A stretch of 64,000 bases of DNA from Peptostreptococcus porci (GCF_009695815.1 NZ_VUNE01000004.1:1-64000), one strand, 5' to 3'. Shown: positions 53,242 to 63,589, numbered from the stretch's first letter. The notes: generated from the letters alone by a model not told the origin. Numbers and translations are program-made.

Positions 53242-53270
53242 ATTCTATACCTATTAAATTCTTTTGTCAA
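53242..53270 (-). promoter_or_regulatory. Promoter of the cysteine operon
   Basis: The minus strand reads TTGACA (53265-53270), a 17-base spacer, then TAGAAT (53242-53247). Transcription would begin about 60 bases before the leader peptide ATG. No T-box specifier or T-box sequence is seen in the leader. Confidence 0.7.
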
Positions 53271-53375
53271 TATGTTTTTTGTATTTTTTTTCTTTTTTAT
53301 GATTTTTTTGAAAAAAAGCTATTATTATCAATAAATTTTATTAATCTAATATTAGCAATATCAAATGTTACAAAC

Positions 53376-53403
53376 AAAAAAGGAGCTTGTAAATCAGCCC
53401 CTT
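53376..53403 (-). terminator. Terminator of the YczE-like gene
   Basis: On minus AAGGGGCT pairs with AGCTCCTT (one G-U), followed by TTTTTG. It lies just behind the stop at 53413. Confidence 0.75.
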
Positions 53404-53412
53404 AAATACAAA

Positions 53413-54057
53413 CTATCTTTTTTTAGTTAAATTTGATATTGTGGTCTTAACACTCTCATGCTTTATTGCCTTTGGATCAAAGCCTATTATTTTAAAAGTA
53501 TTTTGAACCAAAAAACCTATCGACAAAACTGCAATTACCGTTCCGACTCCTAACATTCCTCCCAAGAAATAACCTCCAATAGCTGCGACAAATTCAATTA
53601 TGCTTCTGCATATACCTATTGATAACCCTAATTTTCTAGATAGAGCAACCATCAACCCATCTCTTGGTCCAGCACCAAATCCTGGCGAAATATAAAAATA
53701 TGTTGCAAATGCTATAATTTCCAAACCGATCAGCAACATAGCTATCCCTTGTAAAAAGCTCTTTCCTACTGGCAAAAAATCTAGCTTAATAATTATGTCG
53801 ATAAATACACCTATCAATATCATATTTAATATTGTACCAATACCAAATTTTTCTCCCAAAAGTGATGTTATTATCACTATTATAAATCCTACTGATATTG
53901 ATATAGTACCTAGTGATAAACCAGTCGCTTTGGAAACCCCGACATGAAATACATCCCATGGAGAGTATCCTATATTGGCATTTATGGTCACCATAATTCC
54001 CAACGCATATAAAAATAGTCCTACAATTAGCTTGCAAAGTCTTTTAAAAAAATCCAT
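53413..54057 (-). CDS. YczE/YyaS-like membrane protein
   Basis: About 214 residues with five or six membrane helices. It begins MDFFKRLCKLIVGLFLYALG; NANIGYSPWDVFHVGVSK and ISPGFGAGPRDGLMVALS are repeated-half motifs seen in YczE/YyaS proteins. In Bacillus, YczE is needed for surfactin and other lipopeptide production, but its function in other bacteria is unknown. ATG at 54057 follows GGAGGG. The gene has its own promoter with three upstream repeats. Confidence 0.78.
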   Translation of the reverse strand: MDFFKRLCKLIVGLFLYALGIMVTINANIGYSPWDVFHVGVSKATGLSLGTISISVGFIIVIITSLLGEKFGIGTILNMILIGVFIDIIIKLDFLPVGKSFLQGIAMLLIGLEIIAFATYFYISPGFGAGPRDGLMVALSRKLGLSIGICRSIIEFVAAIGGYFLGGMLGVGTVIAVLSIGFLVQNTFKIIGFDPKAIKHESVKTTISNLTKKR

Positions 54058-54073
54058 AAAATGCCCTCCAAAA

Positions 54074-54125
54074 AAATATACTCGACAAAACAGCGGCATA
54101 AAAAGCCTAAATGCTCTTTATACCG
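54074..54125 (-). repeat. Hairpin in the leader of the YczE-like gene
   Basis: On minus GCGGTATAAA (54125-54116) pairs with TTTATGCCGC (about 54103-54094, one G-U), followed by TGTTTTG. This is terminator-like and lies between the promoter and the ribosome site, so it could attenuate or protect the message. Confidence 0.5.
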
Positions 54126-54129
54126 CCAC

Positions 54130-54157
54130 ATTATATCATATTCACTTAGATTGTCAA
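54130..54157 (-). promoter_or_regulatory. Promoter of the YczE-like gene
   Basis: The minus strand reads TTGACA (54152-54157), a 16-base spacer, then TATAAT (54130-54135). Confidence 0.65.
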
Positions 54158-54167
54158 TACCGTACAA

Positions 54168-54227
54168 ACAGTATACACACATAAAAAACAGTATACACAC
54201 ATAAAAAACAATATGCACACATAGAAT
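54168..54227 (-). repeat. Three 20-bp direct repeats upstream of the YczE-like promoter
   Basis: ACAGTATACACACATAAAAA begins at 54168 and 54188; a third, diverged copy (ACAATATGCACACATA) begins at 54208. Each full copy holds GTATAC. The array starts 11 bases upstream of the -35, suggesting a cooperative operator. carB ends just beyond. Confidence 0.8.
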
Positions 54228-54237
54228 TTAGAAAATA

Positions 54238-57200
54238 CTATTCAGCACTGTTTATATCATTCAAGCTATAAACCTTCATCATCTCAGAGCTTACGTGTTT
54301 TCTATTTACAGCCACCATTGCTTTTAATGTGTCTAATGACGTCATAATTTCCGTCTGAAATTCTATCGCAGTTCTTCTTATTTTAAATCCATCTCTAGTT
54401 GAATCATTCCCCTTTGTAGGTGTATTTATCACCAAATCAACCTGTTTATTTCTAATTACATCCAAAATATTCGGTCTTGGTTCTTCAACCCTATTTACCA
54501 CATCACAACTGACACCAGCATTTATTAGAGCCTTCGCAGTACCTTCTGTGGCAATAAATTGGTAACCCAACTCACTCATGCCCTTGGCTATTTCGATAAA
54601 TTCTTCCTTATCGTTGTTGTTTATAGTTGCCAAAACCTTCTTGTTTTCATCTGATACTCTTTGACCTGATGCCAAAAATCCTTTGTATAAAGCCTCTTCT
54701 AGAGTTTCTCCTACACCCAATACTTCTCCTGTTGATTTCATTTCTGGACCAAGACTCACCTCTACCTTTGATAATTTTGACATTGAGAATACAGGTACCT
54801 TTACACATATATGCTTTGGAGTTTTATATACGCCAACTCCGTACCCCAAGTCCTGTAGCCTTTCGCCTAGCATACACCTTGTCGCCAAATCCACGATTGG
54901 AACACCACTGACCTTTGAAATATACGGTACGGTACGGCTCGCTCTAGGATTTACCTCTATTATGTACAGCTCATCCTTGTACTCAATAAACTGAATATTT
55001 ACCATTCCTATTACATTTAGATTTAATGCCATCATTTTTGTATATTCATAAATCTTATCCTTTATCTTGTCAGAAATTCTCTGACTTGGGTACATCGTGA
55101 TGCTATCTCCAGAGTGAACACCTGCTCTTTCAAGATGCTCCATAATTCCAGGTATCAGTATATCTTGACCGTCGCATATTGCGTCGACTTCTATTTCACG
55201 ACCTGTTAGATACTTATCTATTAGAACCGGATTTATAGCATCTCTTTCAAATGCATCTTCAAGATATTGAGTTAGTCTAACCTCGTCATAAGTGATTTCC
55301 ATTCCTTGTCCACCAAGAACATAAGATGGTCTAACCAACACCGGATAACCTAATTCCGTAGCTACTTCCACACCTTCAGAAACCGACCACACACCTTTTC
55401 CCTTTGGTCTATTGATATTTAATCTTTCCAAAAGATCGTCAAACTTTTCTCTGTCCTCTGCTGCATCTATATCCTTGAAATCTGTTCCAAATATTTTCAC
55501 ATTTTTTTCAGAAAGGAATTTTGCCAGCTTTATCGCAGTCTGTCCTCCAAACTGTAGTATCACACCATCTGGATTTTCTTTTTTGATGATATTGTAAACA
55601 TCCTCCTCAGTTAATGGTTCAAAATACAGCTTGTCGGATGTATCAAAGTCTGTACTAACTGTTTCTGGATTGTTGTTTATAATTATTGTTTCAACACCTA
55701 GCTTTCTTAAAGATTTTACACAGTGAACTGAACAATAGTCAAACTCTATTCCTTGACCTATTCTGATTGGACCAGATCCCAAGACAATTATCTTTTTCTT
55801 ATCAGATACTTCAACCTCATCAAACTGCTCATATGTTGAATAATAGTACGGTGACAGTGCTTCAAATTCACCACCACAAGTATCTACCATCTTATATGAT
55901 GGTTGAATCTTGTACAATGATCTTAGCTCTAAAATATCTTCAGAATCGATTTTCATCAAATCGCTTATTCCCTTATCAGAAAATCCCTTTTTCTTTAGCT
56001 CCAAAAGATAGTCCTTTGAAATATCTTCAATACTCATTACCTTTAGCTTTTCCTCTTGCTCGACTATCCATTTAAACTTATTTAAAAACCATTCATCCAT
56101 ACCAGTTATTTGAGATATCATCTCTATCTTGTAGCCTCTTCTGATCATTTCAGCAAGGTCAAAAATTCTCTCATCATCTGGAACTACTATACTCACCTTT
56201 AATTCTGATAAATTTTTAAGCTCAGAGGCCTTGTGTACCAATGAGTATTTTCCAGTTTCAAGCGATCTAATTCCCTTTAAAAACGCTGCCTCAAAATTTG
56301 CCCCTATACTCATTATTTCACCAGTTGCCATCATCTTTGTTCCAAGCTTTCTGTTTGCGTGCTTGAACTTATCAAATGGCCATTTTGGAATCTTCACAAC
56401 TACATAATCAAGAGTCGGTTCAAAACAAGCATTAGTTTTCTTTGTAACAGCATTTTGAATCTCGTCAAGTGTATAGCCAAGAGCTATTTTGGCTGCAACC
56501 TTGGCAATTGGATAACCTGTTGCCTTTGAAGCAAGAGCAGATGATCTGGAAACTCTCGGATTAATTTCAATAATCGCATATTCAAAGCTATCTGGATTAA
56601 GAGCTATCTGCACATTACAGCCCCCCTCAACACCTATGGCATCAATTATATCCAAAGATGCCGTTCTCAATAGTTGATACTCGACATTTGAAAGAGTCTG
56701 ACTAGGTGCAACTACTATTGAATCACCAGTATGAACACCTACTGGATCTATATTTTCCATATTACAAACAGTTATACAGTTGCCGTTAGAATCTCTCATA
56801 ACCTCGTATTCTATTTCTTTCCATCCCTTGATACTCTTTTCTATCAAGCACTGAGTTACTGGGCTTAGCTGAAGTCCATGAGTCAATGTTTCTCGCAACT
56901 CCTCTTCATTGTCAGCAATACCTCCACCAGTACCACCCAATGTATACGCCGGTCTGACAACAACGGGATATCCTATTTTTTTGGCATAGCTCAAACCATC
57001 CTCAAGAGTTGTAACAATATCACTTTCAATTACTGGCTGACCTATTTCATTCATCACTTCTCTAAATGTATCTCTATCCTCGCCCTTTTTAATCGATTCA
57101 ACAGAAGTACCTATTATCTTTACGCCATATTTATCCAGAATACCCTTGTCATGCAATTCCACAGCCAAATTCAATCCAGTTTGCCCACCCATACCTGCAA

Positions 57201-57459
57201 GCAAGCTATCCGGTCTTTCTTTCGCAATAATCTTTTCAATAAAGTCTATTGTCAATGGCTCTATATATATGTGATCTGCTATCTCTTGATCTGTCATTAT
57301 TGTCGCAGGGTTTGAATTTATCAATACGACCTCTATACCCTCTTCCTTTAAAGCCTGACAAGCCTGAGTTCCCGAATAATCAAACTCTGCTGCTTGCCCA
57401 ATAATTATTGGACCTGATCCAAGTACTAATGTTTTCTTTATACTATCTATTTTAGGCAT
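54238..57459 (-). CDS. carB: Carbamoyl-phosphate synthase large subunit
   Basis: 1073 residues, full length. Two homologous halves: the N-terminal carboxy-phosphate half ([30 protein letters not shown]) and the C-terminal carbamate half ([33 protein letters not shown]). The allosteric domain (about 940-1073) has [15 protein letters not shown]. It makes carbamoyl phosphate from bicarbonate, ammonia and ATP for pyrimidines and arginine. AAGGAG precedes the ATG. It follows carA by 29 bases in the pyr operon. Confidence 0.97.
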   Translation of the reverse strand: MPKIDSIKKTLVLGSGPIIIGQAAEFDYSGTQACQALKEEGIEVVLINSNPATIMTDQEIADHIYIEPLTIDFIEKIIAKERPDSLLAGMGGQTGLNLAVELHDKGILDKYGVKIIGTSVESIKKGEDRDTFREVMNEIGQPVIESDIVTTLEDGLSYAKKIGYPVVVRPAYTLGGTGGGIADNEEELRETLTHGLQLSPVTQCLIEKSIKGWKEIEYEVMRDSNGNCITVCNMENIDPVGVHTGDSIVVAPSQTLSNVEYQLLRTASLDIIDAIGVEGGCNVQIALNPDSFEYAIIEINPRVSRSSALASKATGYPIAKVAAKIALGYTLDEIQNAVTKKTNACFEPTLDYVVVKIPKWPFDKFKHANRKLGTKMMATGEIMSIGANFEAAFLKGIRSLETGKYSLVHKASELKNLSELKVSIVVPDDERIFDLAEMIRRGYKIEMISQITGMDEWFLNKFKWIVEQEEKLKVMSIEDISKDYLLELKKKGFSDKGISDLMKIDSEDILELRSLYKIQPSYKMVDTCGGEFEALSPYYYSTYEQFDEVEVSDKKKIIVLGSGPIRIGQGIEFDYCSVHCVKSLRKLGVETIIINNNPETVSTDFDTSDKLYFEPLTEEDVYNIIKKENPDGVILQFGGQTAIKLAKFLSEKNVKIFGTDFKDIDAAEDREKFDDLLERLNINRPKGKGVWSVSEGVEVATELGYPVLVRPSYVLGGQGMEITYDEVRLTQYLEDAFERDAINPVLIDKYLTGREIEVDAICDGQDILIPGIMEHLERAGVHSGDSITMYPSQRISDKIKDKIYEYTKMMALNLNVIGMVNIQFIEYKDELYIIEVNPRASRTVPYISKVSGVPIVDLATRCMLGERLQDLGYGVGVYKTPKHICVKVPVFSMSKLSKVEVSLGPEMKSTGEVLGVGETLEEALYKGFLASGQRVSDENKKVLATINNNDKEEFIEIAKGMSELGYQFIATEGTAKALINAGVSCDVVNRVEEPRPNILDVIRNKQVDLVINTPTKGNDSTRDGFKIRRTAIEFQTEIMTSLDTLKAMVAVNRKHVSSEMMKVYSLNDINSAE

Positions 57460-57488
57460 ATTTTTTCTCCTTTTCTGTATCTCTAATT

Positions 57489-58538
57489 CTACTCTGCTAA
57501 TTCCATAAATTTATCAAATACATATTCAGAATCATTTGGTCCTGGACACGCTTCTGGATGGTACTGAACGCTGTAGATAGGCAAGGTATTGTGTCTCATT
57601 CCCTCCACAGTATTATCATTTAAATTCACCTGAGTTATCGTCACATTTTCTGGGATTTCATTTACATAATATCCATGATTTTGAGATGTGATAAATATTT
57701 TATTTTCTTCAAAATCTTTCACTGGATGATTTCCACCTCTATGACCAAATTTTAATTTACCAGTCTTTCCACCCAGTGCAATTCCCAATATCTGATGACC
57801 TAGACAAATTCCTACAACCGGCTTTTTGCCTATCATATTCTTCACATTGTCTACAATATCTTGAAGATCAGCCGGATCGCCAGGTCCATTTGACAAGAAT
57901 ATCAAATCTGGATTAGTATTCAATATTTCATCCGCTGTTGTTTCTGCAGGGAAAATAGTGATATCACAATTTCTCTTCTTGAAGTTTCTTATTATATTTT
58001 CCTTAACTCCGAAATCCATAATTGCTACTTTTTTGCCAGTTCCTGGTATATGCTCAATTTTTTTTCTTCCAACTATTCTAACTGCCTGTGTATTGTCATA
58101 CGCATCCAATCTACTCTGAACATCACTCAGCTTTGAATGTTCCGTTGTGATTATCCCTCTCATAGTACCTTTATTTCTAAGTATTTTTGTAAGAGCTCTC
58201 GTATCTATTCCCTCTAAGCCTATAACCTTACTTTGCTTTAGGTATGTATCCAAATCCATTTCGCATCTGAAATTTGATGGTAAATCACTCTTTTCTCTGA
58301 CAATGAATCCACTTACTTTAACAGTTTCAGACTCTTTGTCTTCTAGATTGATTCCATAGTTTCCTACCAAAGGATAGGTAATCGTCACTATTTGCCCGTA
58401 ATATGATGGATCAGTCAGTATTTCTTGATACCCAGTCATCGATGTATTGAATACTACCTCTCCAACACTGTCCTCAACGTATCCAAATACTTTCCCTACA
58501 AATATAGTGCCATCTTCTAAAATTAATCTGCCTTTCAT
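57489..58538 (-). CDS. carA: Carbamoyl-phosphate synthase small subunit
   Basis: 349 residues. The N-terminal domain ([35 protein letters not shown]) is followed by a class I glutamine amidotransferase. The catalytic Cys is in [17 protein letters not shown] (about 245), and the His and Glu are in [15 protein letters not shown]. It supplies ammonia to CarB. AGGAGG precedes the ATG. Middle gene of pyrF-carA-carB. Confidence 0.97.
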   Translation of the reverse strand: MKGRLILEDGTIFVGKVFGYVEDSVGEVVFNTSMTGYQEILTDPSYYGQIVTITYPLVGNYGINLEDKESETVKVSGFIVREKSDLPSNFRCEMDLDTYLKQSKVIGLEGIDTRALTKILRNKGTMRGIITTEHSKLSDVQSRLDAYDNTQAVRIVGRKKIEHIPGTGKKVAIMDFGVKENIIRNFKKRNCDITIFPAETTADEILNTNPDLIFLSNGPGDPADLQDIVDNVKNMIGKKPVVGICLGHQILGIALGGKTGKLKFGHRGGNHPVKDFEENKIFITSQNHGYYVNEIPENVTITQVNLNDNTVEGMRHNTLPIYSVQYHPEACPGPNDSEYVFDKFMELAE

Positions 58539-58551
58539 TTGAGCCTCCTAA

Positions 58552-59271
58552 TTATAATACTGATTCTATTTCTTTTACTATCTTATTCGCCGATTCACTA
58601 GGTACACTTGCTTGAGTTATCGGTCTGCCAACAACCAAAACACTTGCTCCATTCAGAATTGCCTCACTAGGAGTCACAACTCTCTTCTGATCCCCTACCT
58701 CAGCACTAGCTGGTCTAATACCTGGACAAACTGTGACAAAATCCTTACCGCAAGCCTCAACTATTTTACTCACTTCTCTTGCTGAACAAACTACTCCGTC
58801 AAGACCTGCCTCCTTTGCCAATTTCGCCCTTTTAATCGCCAAATCTTGAGTATTCATATCACAGCCGATATCTTTCAAATCATTGTCACTAAGCGAAGTC
58901 AAAACTGTTACACCAACAATCAGTGGCTTCTCTATACCCAACCTCTCAGACTCTTCCTTTGCAATGTTAGCACACTGTTTCATACCCTCCATATCTGAAA
59001 CATGGATGGTCATCAGCCAAACTCCTTCTCTGATAGCCGCCTTGACAGCCGACTTCATCGTATTTGGAATGTCGTGGAATTTTAGATCCAAAAATATTTT
59101 CTTGCCCTTAGATTTAAGATAATCTACAGTTTTGCCCCTAGATGCAATATAGTTTTCAAGACCAACCTTGAAAATATCCACACTATCTTCCAATGAGTCT
59201 ATTAGATTTACTGCTTTTTCATAATCATCTGTATCAATAGCTACTATTAACTTTTCCTTGCCGTTTACCAT
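58552..59271 (-). CDS. pyrF: Orotidine 5'-phosphate decarboxylase
   Basis: 239 residues, a TIM barrel that makes UMP. The active-site signature is IFLDLKFHDIPNTMKSAV (DxKxxDI, about 57-72); LIVAIDTDDYEKAV lies at the N terminus and CPGIRPAS and VLVVGRPIT at the phosphate site. GGAG is 7 bases before the ATG. First gene of the operon behind the pyr attenuator. Confidence 0.94.
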   Translation of the reverse strand: MVNGKEKLIVAIDTDDYEKAVNLIDSLEDSVDIFKVGLENYIASRGKTVDYLKSKGKKIFLDLKFHDIPNTMKSAVKAAIREGVWLMTIHVSDMEGMKQCANIAKEESERLGIEKPLIVGVTVLTSLSDNDLKDIGCDMNTQDLAIKRAKLAKEAGLDGVVCSAREVSKIVEACGKDFVTVCPGIRPASAEVGDQKRVVTPSEAILNGASVLVVGRPITQASVPSESANKIVKEIESVL

Positions 59272-59308
59272 TTTTACTCCATTCCGATTAAGCCTAGCAA
59301 ATTCACAT

Positions 59309-59341
59309 AAAAAAACGTCCCCACACCAGAGTGTAAGGACG
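59309..59341 (-). terminator. Terminator of the pyr attenuator
   Basis: On minus CGTCCTTACAC pairs with GTGTGGGGACG (loop TCTG), followed by seven T (59315-59309). It is placed between the pyr promoter and pyrF, so it is regulatory, not an operon end. Confidence 0.85.
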
Positions 59342-59517
59342 GTAATAACCTACATAAAGATACTCCAAAACAGTATAGAAAAATTCCATACGACGATATC
59401 TTATACAAATCTACAGTTTTATCCTTTCCAGTCTCTCTGGACCAGCTTAAAAGACTTAATCTATTAATTTTTATGCCGCCGTGTCACAGCACGACCCCTC
59501 TTGCATATATCTCAATT
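59342..59517 (-). promoter_or_regulatory. PyrR-type leader of the pyr operon
   Basis: The minus strand contains GGTCCAGAGAGACTGGAAAGG (59443-59423), close to the PyrR-binding loop sequence of Firmicute pyr leaders. It is followed by anti-terminator-like sequence and the terminator at 59309-59341. PyrR with UMP should favour termination. A separate hairpin, GTCGTG/CACGGC, lies near the start of the transcript (about 59475-59492). pyrR itself is not in the window. Confidence 0.75.
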
Positions 59518-59546
59518 AGGATATCATAATATAATACTTTTTTCAA
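59518..59546 (-). promoter_or_regulatory. Promoter of the pyr operon
   Basis: The minus strand reads TTGAAA (59541-59546), a 17-base spacer, then TATCCT (59518-59523), giving a leader of about 240 bases. Confidence 0.55.
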
Positions 59547-59673
59547 GTGATTATTTCTATTTTTTTAATCATTATTTCTTATTTGTCAATACATATGTTA
59601 CACCAATAATATATTATAGAATAATCTTAAGGTGACATTATCACAAAATAACAACAAAAATAGCTAGAAACTA

Positions 59674-59702
59674 TTGACTTGTTTTATTATTTATGCTAAA
59701 TT
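59674..59702 (+). promoter_or_regulatory. Promoter of the small exported protein gene
   Basis: TTGACT (59674-59679), a 17-base spacer, then TAAATT (59697-59702), about 100 bases before the ATG at 59812. Confidence 0.5.
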
Positions 59703-59811
59703 ATGCTCAACTTATAGCTCGTTAGTTATCATTTTTAAAAAGTGGATTCTATATGTATTCATATAGCTACACAAAACTAAATATAAGTTTTATGAATGTG
59801 AGGTTTTAGTT

Positions 59812-60102
59812 ATGAAGAAAAAAATCACTGTGATTATTACGATTTTAATACTTGCCTTTATAATATCCCACATAAGTCCAAGTATTGCAATTAGAACTCG
59901 GCTTATTACTCTATTTAATGGGAGTGCTATCGAATTAGTTTTTTCAGACATTCATGAAATAAACCAAAAAGATACATCAGCTGAAAAAAAGTTCTTTATA
60001 ATTAAGGAAGATGTAAAGCATAATTCATTCGCAAATGATTATGTGTGGGGTGTTACAAAAAAGGGATTTTTATATTTTGCATACCCTATTGGTAAAGGTT
60101 AG
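59812..60102 (+). CDS. Small membrane-anchored or exported protein
   Basis: 96 residues. MKKK is followed by a hydrophobic segment (about 5-28, ITVIITILILAFIISHIS), a signal peptide or single helix. The outer part is polar, with DIHEINQKDTSAEKKFFIIK and a C terminus GFLYFAYPIGKG. GTGAGG lies 8 bases before the ATG, and there is a promoter and a strong terminator, so it is a real single-gene unit on the plus strand. I do not recognise a family. It is next to the ABC operon but not co-transcribed with it. Confidence 0.65.
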   Translation: MKKKITVIITILILAFIISHISPSIAIRTRLITLFNGSAIELVFSDIHEINQKDTSAEKKFFIIKEDVKHNSFANDYVWGVTKKGFLYFAYPIGKG

Positions 60103-60158
60103 TATTTTTCGCCTATATTGTGAATAGCTATTGTAAAATATGAGTCGTTTATAAAATC

Positions 60159-60215
60159 AAAACAAATGGGGGTATCTACTTCTTCTGAAATGAAGCAAGT
60201 CAATACTCCCATTTT
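60159..60215. terminator. Bidirectional terminator
   Basis: AAATGGGGGTAT (60164-60175) pairs with ATACTCCCATTT (60203-60214), flanked by A and T runs. It separates the small exported protein gene from the convergent ABC operon. Confidence 0.9.
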
Positions 60216-60230
60216 ATCTACTAGGTATAT

Positions 60231-60947
60231 TTAATCGGCTTTTTTGGTTCTTTCAGTTCTTTCAGTTCTTTCAGTTCTTTCATCACTTATTATCTTTCCA
60301 TCGCTTATCGTGATTATTCTATCAGCCTTGGATGCGACTTTTTCATCGTGAGTTATCATAAGTAGTGTCTGATTAAATTCTCTTACCATATCGCCAAATA
60401 GAGTCATTACATCCTCTGTAGTCTTGCTATCCAAATTTCCAGTTGGTTCATCAGCAAATATTATAGACGGTTTATTCGCTAAGGCTCTACATATAGCCAC
60501 TCTCTGCTGTTGACCTCCAGATAATTCATTTGGAAATTTCTTTAATTGATCGGATAAACCTACTCTCTCAACCAACTTCAAAATATATTCTTTATCCTCT
60601 TTTTTTCCATCCAGTTGAACTGGCAGTACTATATTATCATATATGTTTAAAACAGGAATTAGGTTGAAGCTCTGAAAAACGAATCCAAATTCTCTCCTTC
60701 TAATTTTTGACAGCTCATCGTCGTTTAGATCATAGATATTTTTATCTTTCAAGATTACCTCTCCTGACGTGGGTTTGTCTAGTCCTGCCATACAATGTAA
60801 TAAAGTTGTCTTTCCTGAACCGCTTGTACCTATTACTGCTGTAAAATCACCTTCCTCTATTTCAAGACATATCCCATCAACAGCCTTTACTATACTACTT
60901 TCTTTTCCATAATATTTTTTCAATTCCTTTGCGATTAATACTGTCAT
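60231..60947 (-). CDS. ABC transporter ATP-binding protein with an ERT-repeat tail
   Basis: 238 residues, closely similar to the ATPase at 7011-7691. Walker A GTSGSGKTT, signature LSGGQQQRVAIC, Walker B SIIFADEPTGNLDS, ITHDEK. The C terminus adds ERTERTERT and KKAD, coded by 9-base repeats (TTCTTTCAG read on plus, 60249-60277), which the paralogue lacks. It powers the FtsX permeases upstream. GGGAGAG precedes the ATG. Last gene of an operon that runs in from the right edge. Confidence 0.9.
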   Translation of the reverse strand: MTVLIAKELKKYYGKESSIVKAVDGICLEIEEGDFTAVIGTSGSGKTTLLHCMAGLDKPTSGEVILKDKNIYDLNDDELSKIRRREFGFVFQSFNLIPVLNIYDNIVLPVQLDGKKEDKEYILKLVERVGLSDQLKKFPNELSGGQQQRVAICRALANKPSIIFADEPTGNLDSKTTEDVMTLFGDMVREFNQTLLMITHDEKVASKADRIITISDGKIISDERTERTERTERTKKAD

Positions 60948-60987
60948 AATTTCTCTCTCCCTATATAAATACTTGAAATAAACTAGC

Positions 60988-63528
60988 TTAAAGTTTTTTC
61001 AATTTTGATTGTGATAAAACAACAGAAATATATCCTATTAATACGAATACCACAAAAATTATAGCTATTTGGAAAAGTGGTATTTCATACTGAATAAATC
61101 TATTGTACCCAGCTGATTTCAATATATTGTTCAATTTCAAAATGCCTACATTATGAATTGTACAAGCAATAATACTACTAACTACAAATGCACTAACACA
61201 ATATAGCTCACTCTCGAAAACAAACATCCTCTTCATTTTTTTATAACTCATACCTATATTTTTCAAAATATATAATTCTCTATACCTTACTAGAATTTTA
61301 CTCCTAATTACAACTATGCCTTGAATTAGTAATATTCCAATTGTTATAATTTGATAGATAATATTTATATTATTATAAAATCTTTGTTGATTGTCAACAA
61401 ACTTATCCTCCTCGCCTTTTCCTCCTATTGTCGTAAATGAGTGTTTATCTGTGATATCGTTCAATGTTTTGTCTAATTTAGTCAAATTACTATTTGTTGA
61501 TTTTATAAAAACTGTATTATATTCACTTTGACCTGTTATTCTCCTATAGTCTTCTTCCTTTAAAATAACTTGTGCACCTCTAGTAGCACCTCTATTTCCA
61601 TCTTGACTAGCAGAATACTCTTTATTCATAATACCACACACATAGATTTTTTCTTTTTTATAAACTATTCCATCATTTTCTCTATGTGGTATTTTGACTT
61701 CCAATAAATCCCCAACTTTCAAATCTTTGATTACAGTAGTATCGAAGCTATGATTCAATCTAGAATATGCATTATTCACTAAAATACAGTTTATGTAACC
61801 TGTTTTCTGCTCGCTTAGTATATTATTCCCTTCATGAATAAATCGTTTTCTATCAACCAACATCTTATCACTATAGCCTCTAACGTATAGAGGAAATTCA
61901 GTAGAGGAATCATATTTTAATCTATTTAACTCATCCTTATAATCGTTAGAAAGTCGGTCCTTCGAAATTAAAATATATGAATTTTTCAAATTAAAACATT
62001 TATCAATACTTTCAATTTCATCCATTTTATCAATTCTTTTAATAATACTCTTGTCCACACTATAGAATAAATCAAAGCTTGCTCTATCAGATCCATAAAT
62101 TTTTTTATCTACCTCACCATATGACATTCCTGATACCCCACTAAGTATACCCAATTGTGAATTTTTTTCATTCATCTCTTGCTTCCCTAGAGAAACAATA
62201 AATACAGTGCTTACCAATGTCATAGCTAGTATAGTGATTATTGATTTAGCCAAATCATCAAAAATATTCATCTTTATTAAATTCAGAATGGCACTATTCC
62301 CAGTCAACGTTTTTCTAAATTTTGTATCTTTTTTTGCTTTAGAATTTCTTATTGCATCAACTATTTCCAACTTTAATATTTTAGAAAACAATATTATACT
62401 ACTAATTGATATTGCAACTATTGATACGAAAAAAGATTGAATTATATTTTCCATACCTATTGATAAAACAGTATTGTATTCATATATAAATTTCAAGCTC
62501 ATATATGATACAAAAACTCCAAACGCAATACCTAGAGTAGTCCCTACAAGAATAAATAGTAAACTATACGTAATTAACATTAATTTAATCGCTTTTTTCT
62601 TCATTCCAAGTGCTCTCAAAATACCAATTTCAGGTAGCATTTCACTTAGAATAATACTGAAAATGTTATAGATAACCATAGTTGATACCAATAATAATAA
62701 AATTGTATTTTTTAAGTTATCCATCTTAATAGTTGGATGTTCTTTAAGTGATTTGAGGTAGGATGATTCAATATTTTCATAAATGGTTTCATTATCTAAC
62801 TTTAGTTCATCAATCATTTTTCCAATGAATCTATTCGTTTGTCCATTTCTCAAAAATATCACAGAATCGAAGCTACTTAGTGGTTTTATTGAAATTGATG
62901 AATCATTTAACACGAACCCTCTGGCTTCTATTCCTGCTATACTATTTCTATGTTGTTCATAATATTTTTGAGGCTTTTCAATTATACCTACAATCTTAAA
63001 TTTTTTACTCTCATTATAAAATTTATGAATTCCATCTTCATTTATGTTATTTAATAGCATTAAGTTAATTTCTGTACCTATTAATTCATCGGCGCTTTTA
63101 TCATTGAATTCTCTTTTTCCCATTTGAGACAATGCTTCTTTTTCGATAACTATTTCATCTTTTTTTACAGGCTTTCTACCCAAAAATCTGTACTTAAATG
63201 TATTTATATATCCTTGATCAAAGGAATTAATACAAATTTTTACACCACTTTTTTTATCAACCCCATAACATAAATTTTCTGTGTAATAGATATTTTTTAT
63301 ATTACTATCACTCTTTATACTATCAATTACATTTTTATTTACGTCATTCACAAAAACGTCATAATTTCCATTTAAGTCTAGTGCTTCCTTAATCTGCGAA
63401 TCAAAACCAGAAGAAAATATTACCCTTACTGAAAATATCAGGACGACAGCTACCACGATACTCGCTAGAAGTGTGTATGTATTCTTTTTTTTATTAATAA
63501 AATATCTCAATGCTAATTTAATTCCCAT
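60988..63528 (-). CDS. FtsX-like ABC transporter permease
   Basis: 846 residues: an N-terminal helix (about 15-36), an extracellular domain, an FtsX cluster (about 275-390), a second helix (about 425-445), another extracellular domain and a final cluster (about 730-840). The coupling helices are LPEIGILRALGMKKKAIK and YRELYILKNIGMSYKKMK. GGAGGAG precedes the ATG. It lies 61 bases behind another permease gene and 40 bases before the ATPase gene. Substrate unknown; peptide export or antimicrobial peptide resistance is the family's usual theme. Confidence 0.87.
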   Translation of the reverse strand: MGIKLALRYFINKKKNTYTLLASIVVAVVLIFSVRVIFSSGFDSQIKEALDLNGNYDVFVNDVNKNVIDSIKSDSNIKNIYYTENLCYGVDKKSGVKICINSFDQGYINTFKYRFLGRKPVKKDEIVIEKEALSQMGKREFNDKSADELIGTEINLMLLNNINEDGIHKFYNESKKFKIVGIIEKPQKYYEQHRNSIAGIEARGFVLNDSSISIKPLSSFDSVIFLRNGQTNRFIGKMIDELKLDNETIYENIESSYLKSLKEHPTIKMDNLKNTILLLLVSTMVIYNIFSIILSEMLPEIGILRALGMKKKAIKLMLITYSLLFILVGTTLGIAFGVFVSYMSLKFIYEYNTVLSIGMENIIQSFFVSIVAISISSIILFSKILKLEIVDAIRNSKAKKDTKFRKTLTGNSAILNLIKMNIFDDLAKSIITILAMTLVSTVFIVSLGKQEMNEKNSQLGILSGVSGMSYGEVDKKIYGSDRASFDLFYSVDKSIIKRIDKMDEIESIDKCFNLKNSYILISKDRLSNDYKDELNRLKYDSSTEFPLYVRGYSDKMLVDRKRFIHEGNNILSEQKTGYINCILVNNAYSRLNHSFDTTVIKDLKVGDLLEVKIPHRENDGIVYKKEKIYVCGIMNKEYSASQDGNRGATRGAQVILKEEDYRRITGQSEYNTVFIKSTNSNLTKLDKTLNDITDKHSFTTIGGKGEEDKFVDNQQRFYNNINIIYQIITIGILLIQGIVVIRSKILVRYRELYILKNIGMSYKKMKRMFVFESELYCVSAFVVSSIIACTIHNVGILKLNNILKSAGYNRFIQYEIPLFQIAIIFVVFVLIGYISVVLSQSKLKKL

Positions 63529-63589
63529 AAAAAATCTCCTCCATATAATATTTTTTATTATTTATTAGCCTGTGCCACCATATTGCCCA

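Noticed and set aside
53007-53405. A 132-codon plus-strand frame
   Set aside because: It is antisense to the cysteine leader, has no ribosome site, and its Gln-rich part is the reverse of the Cys codons.
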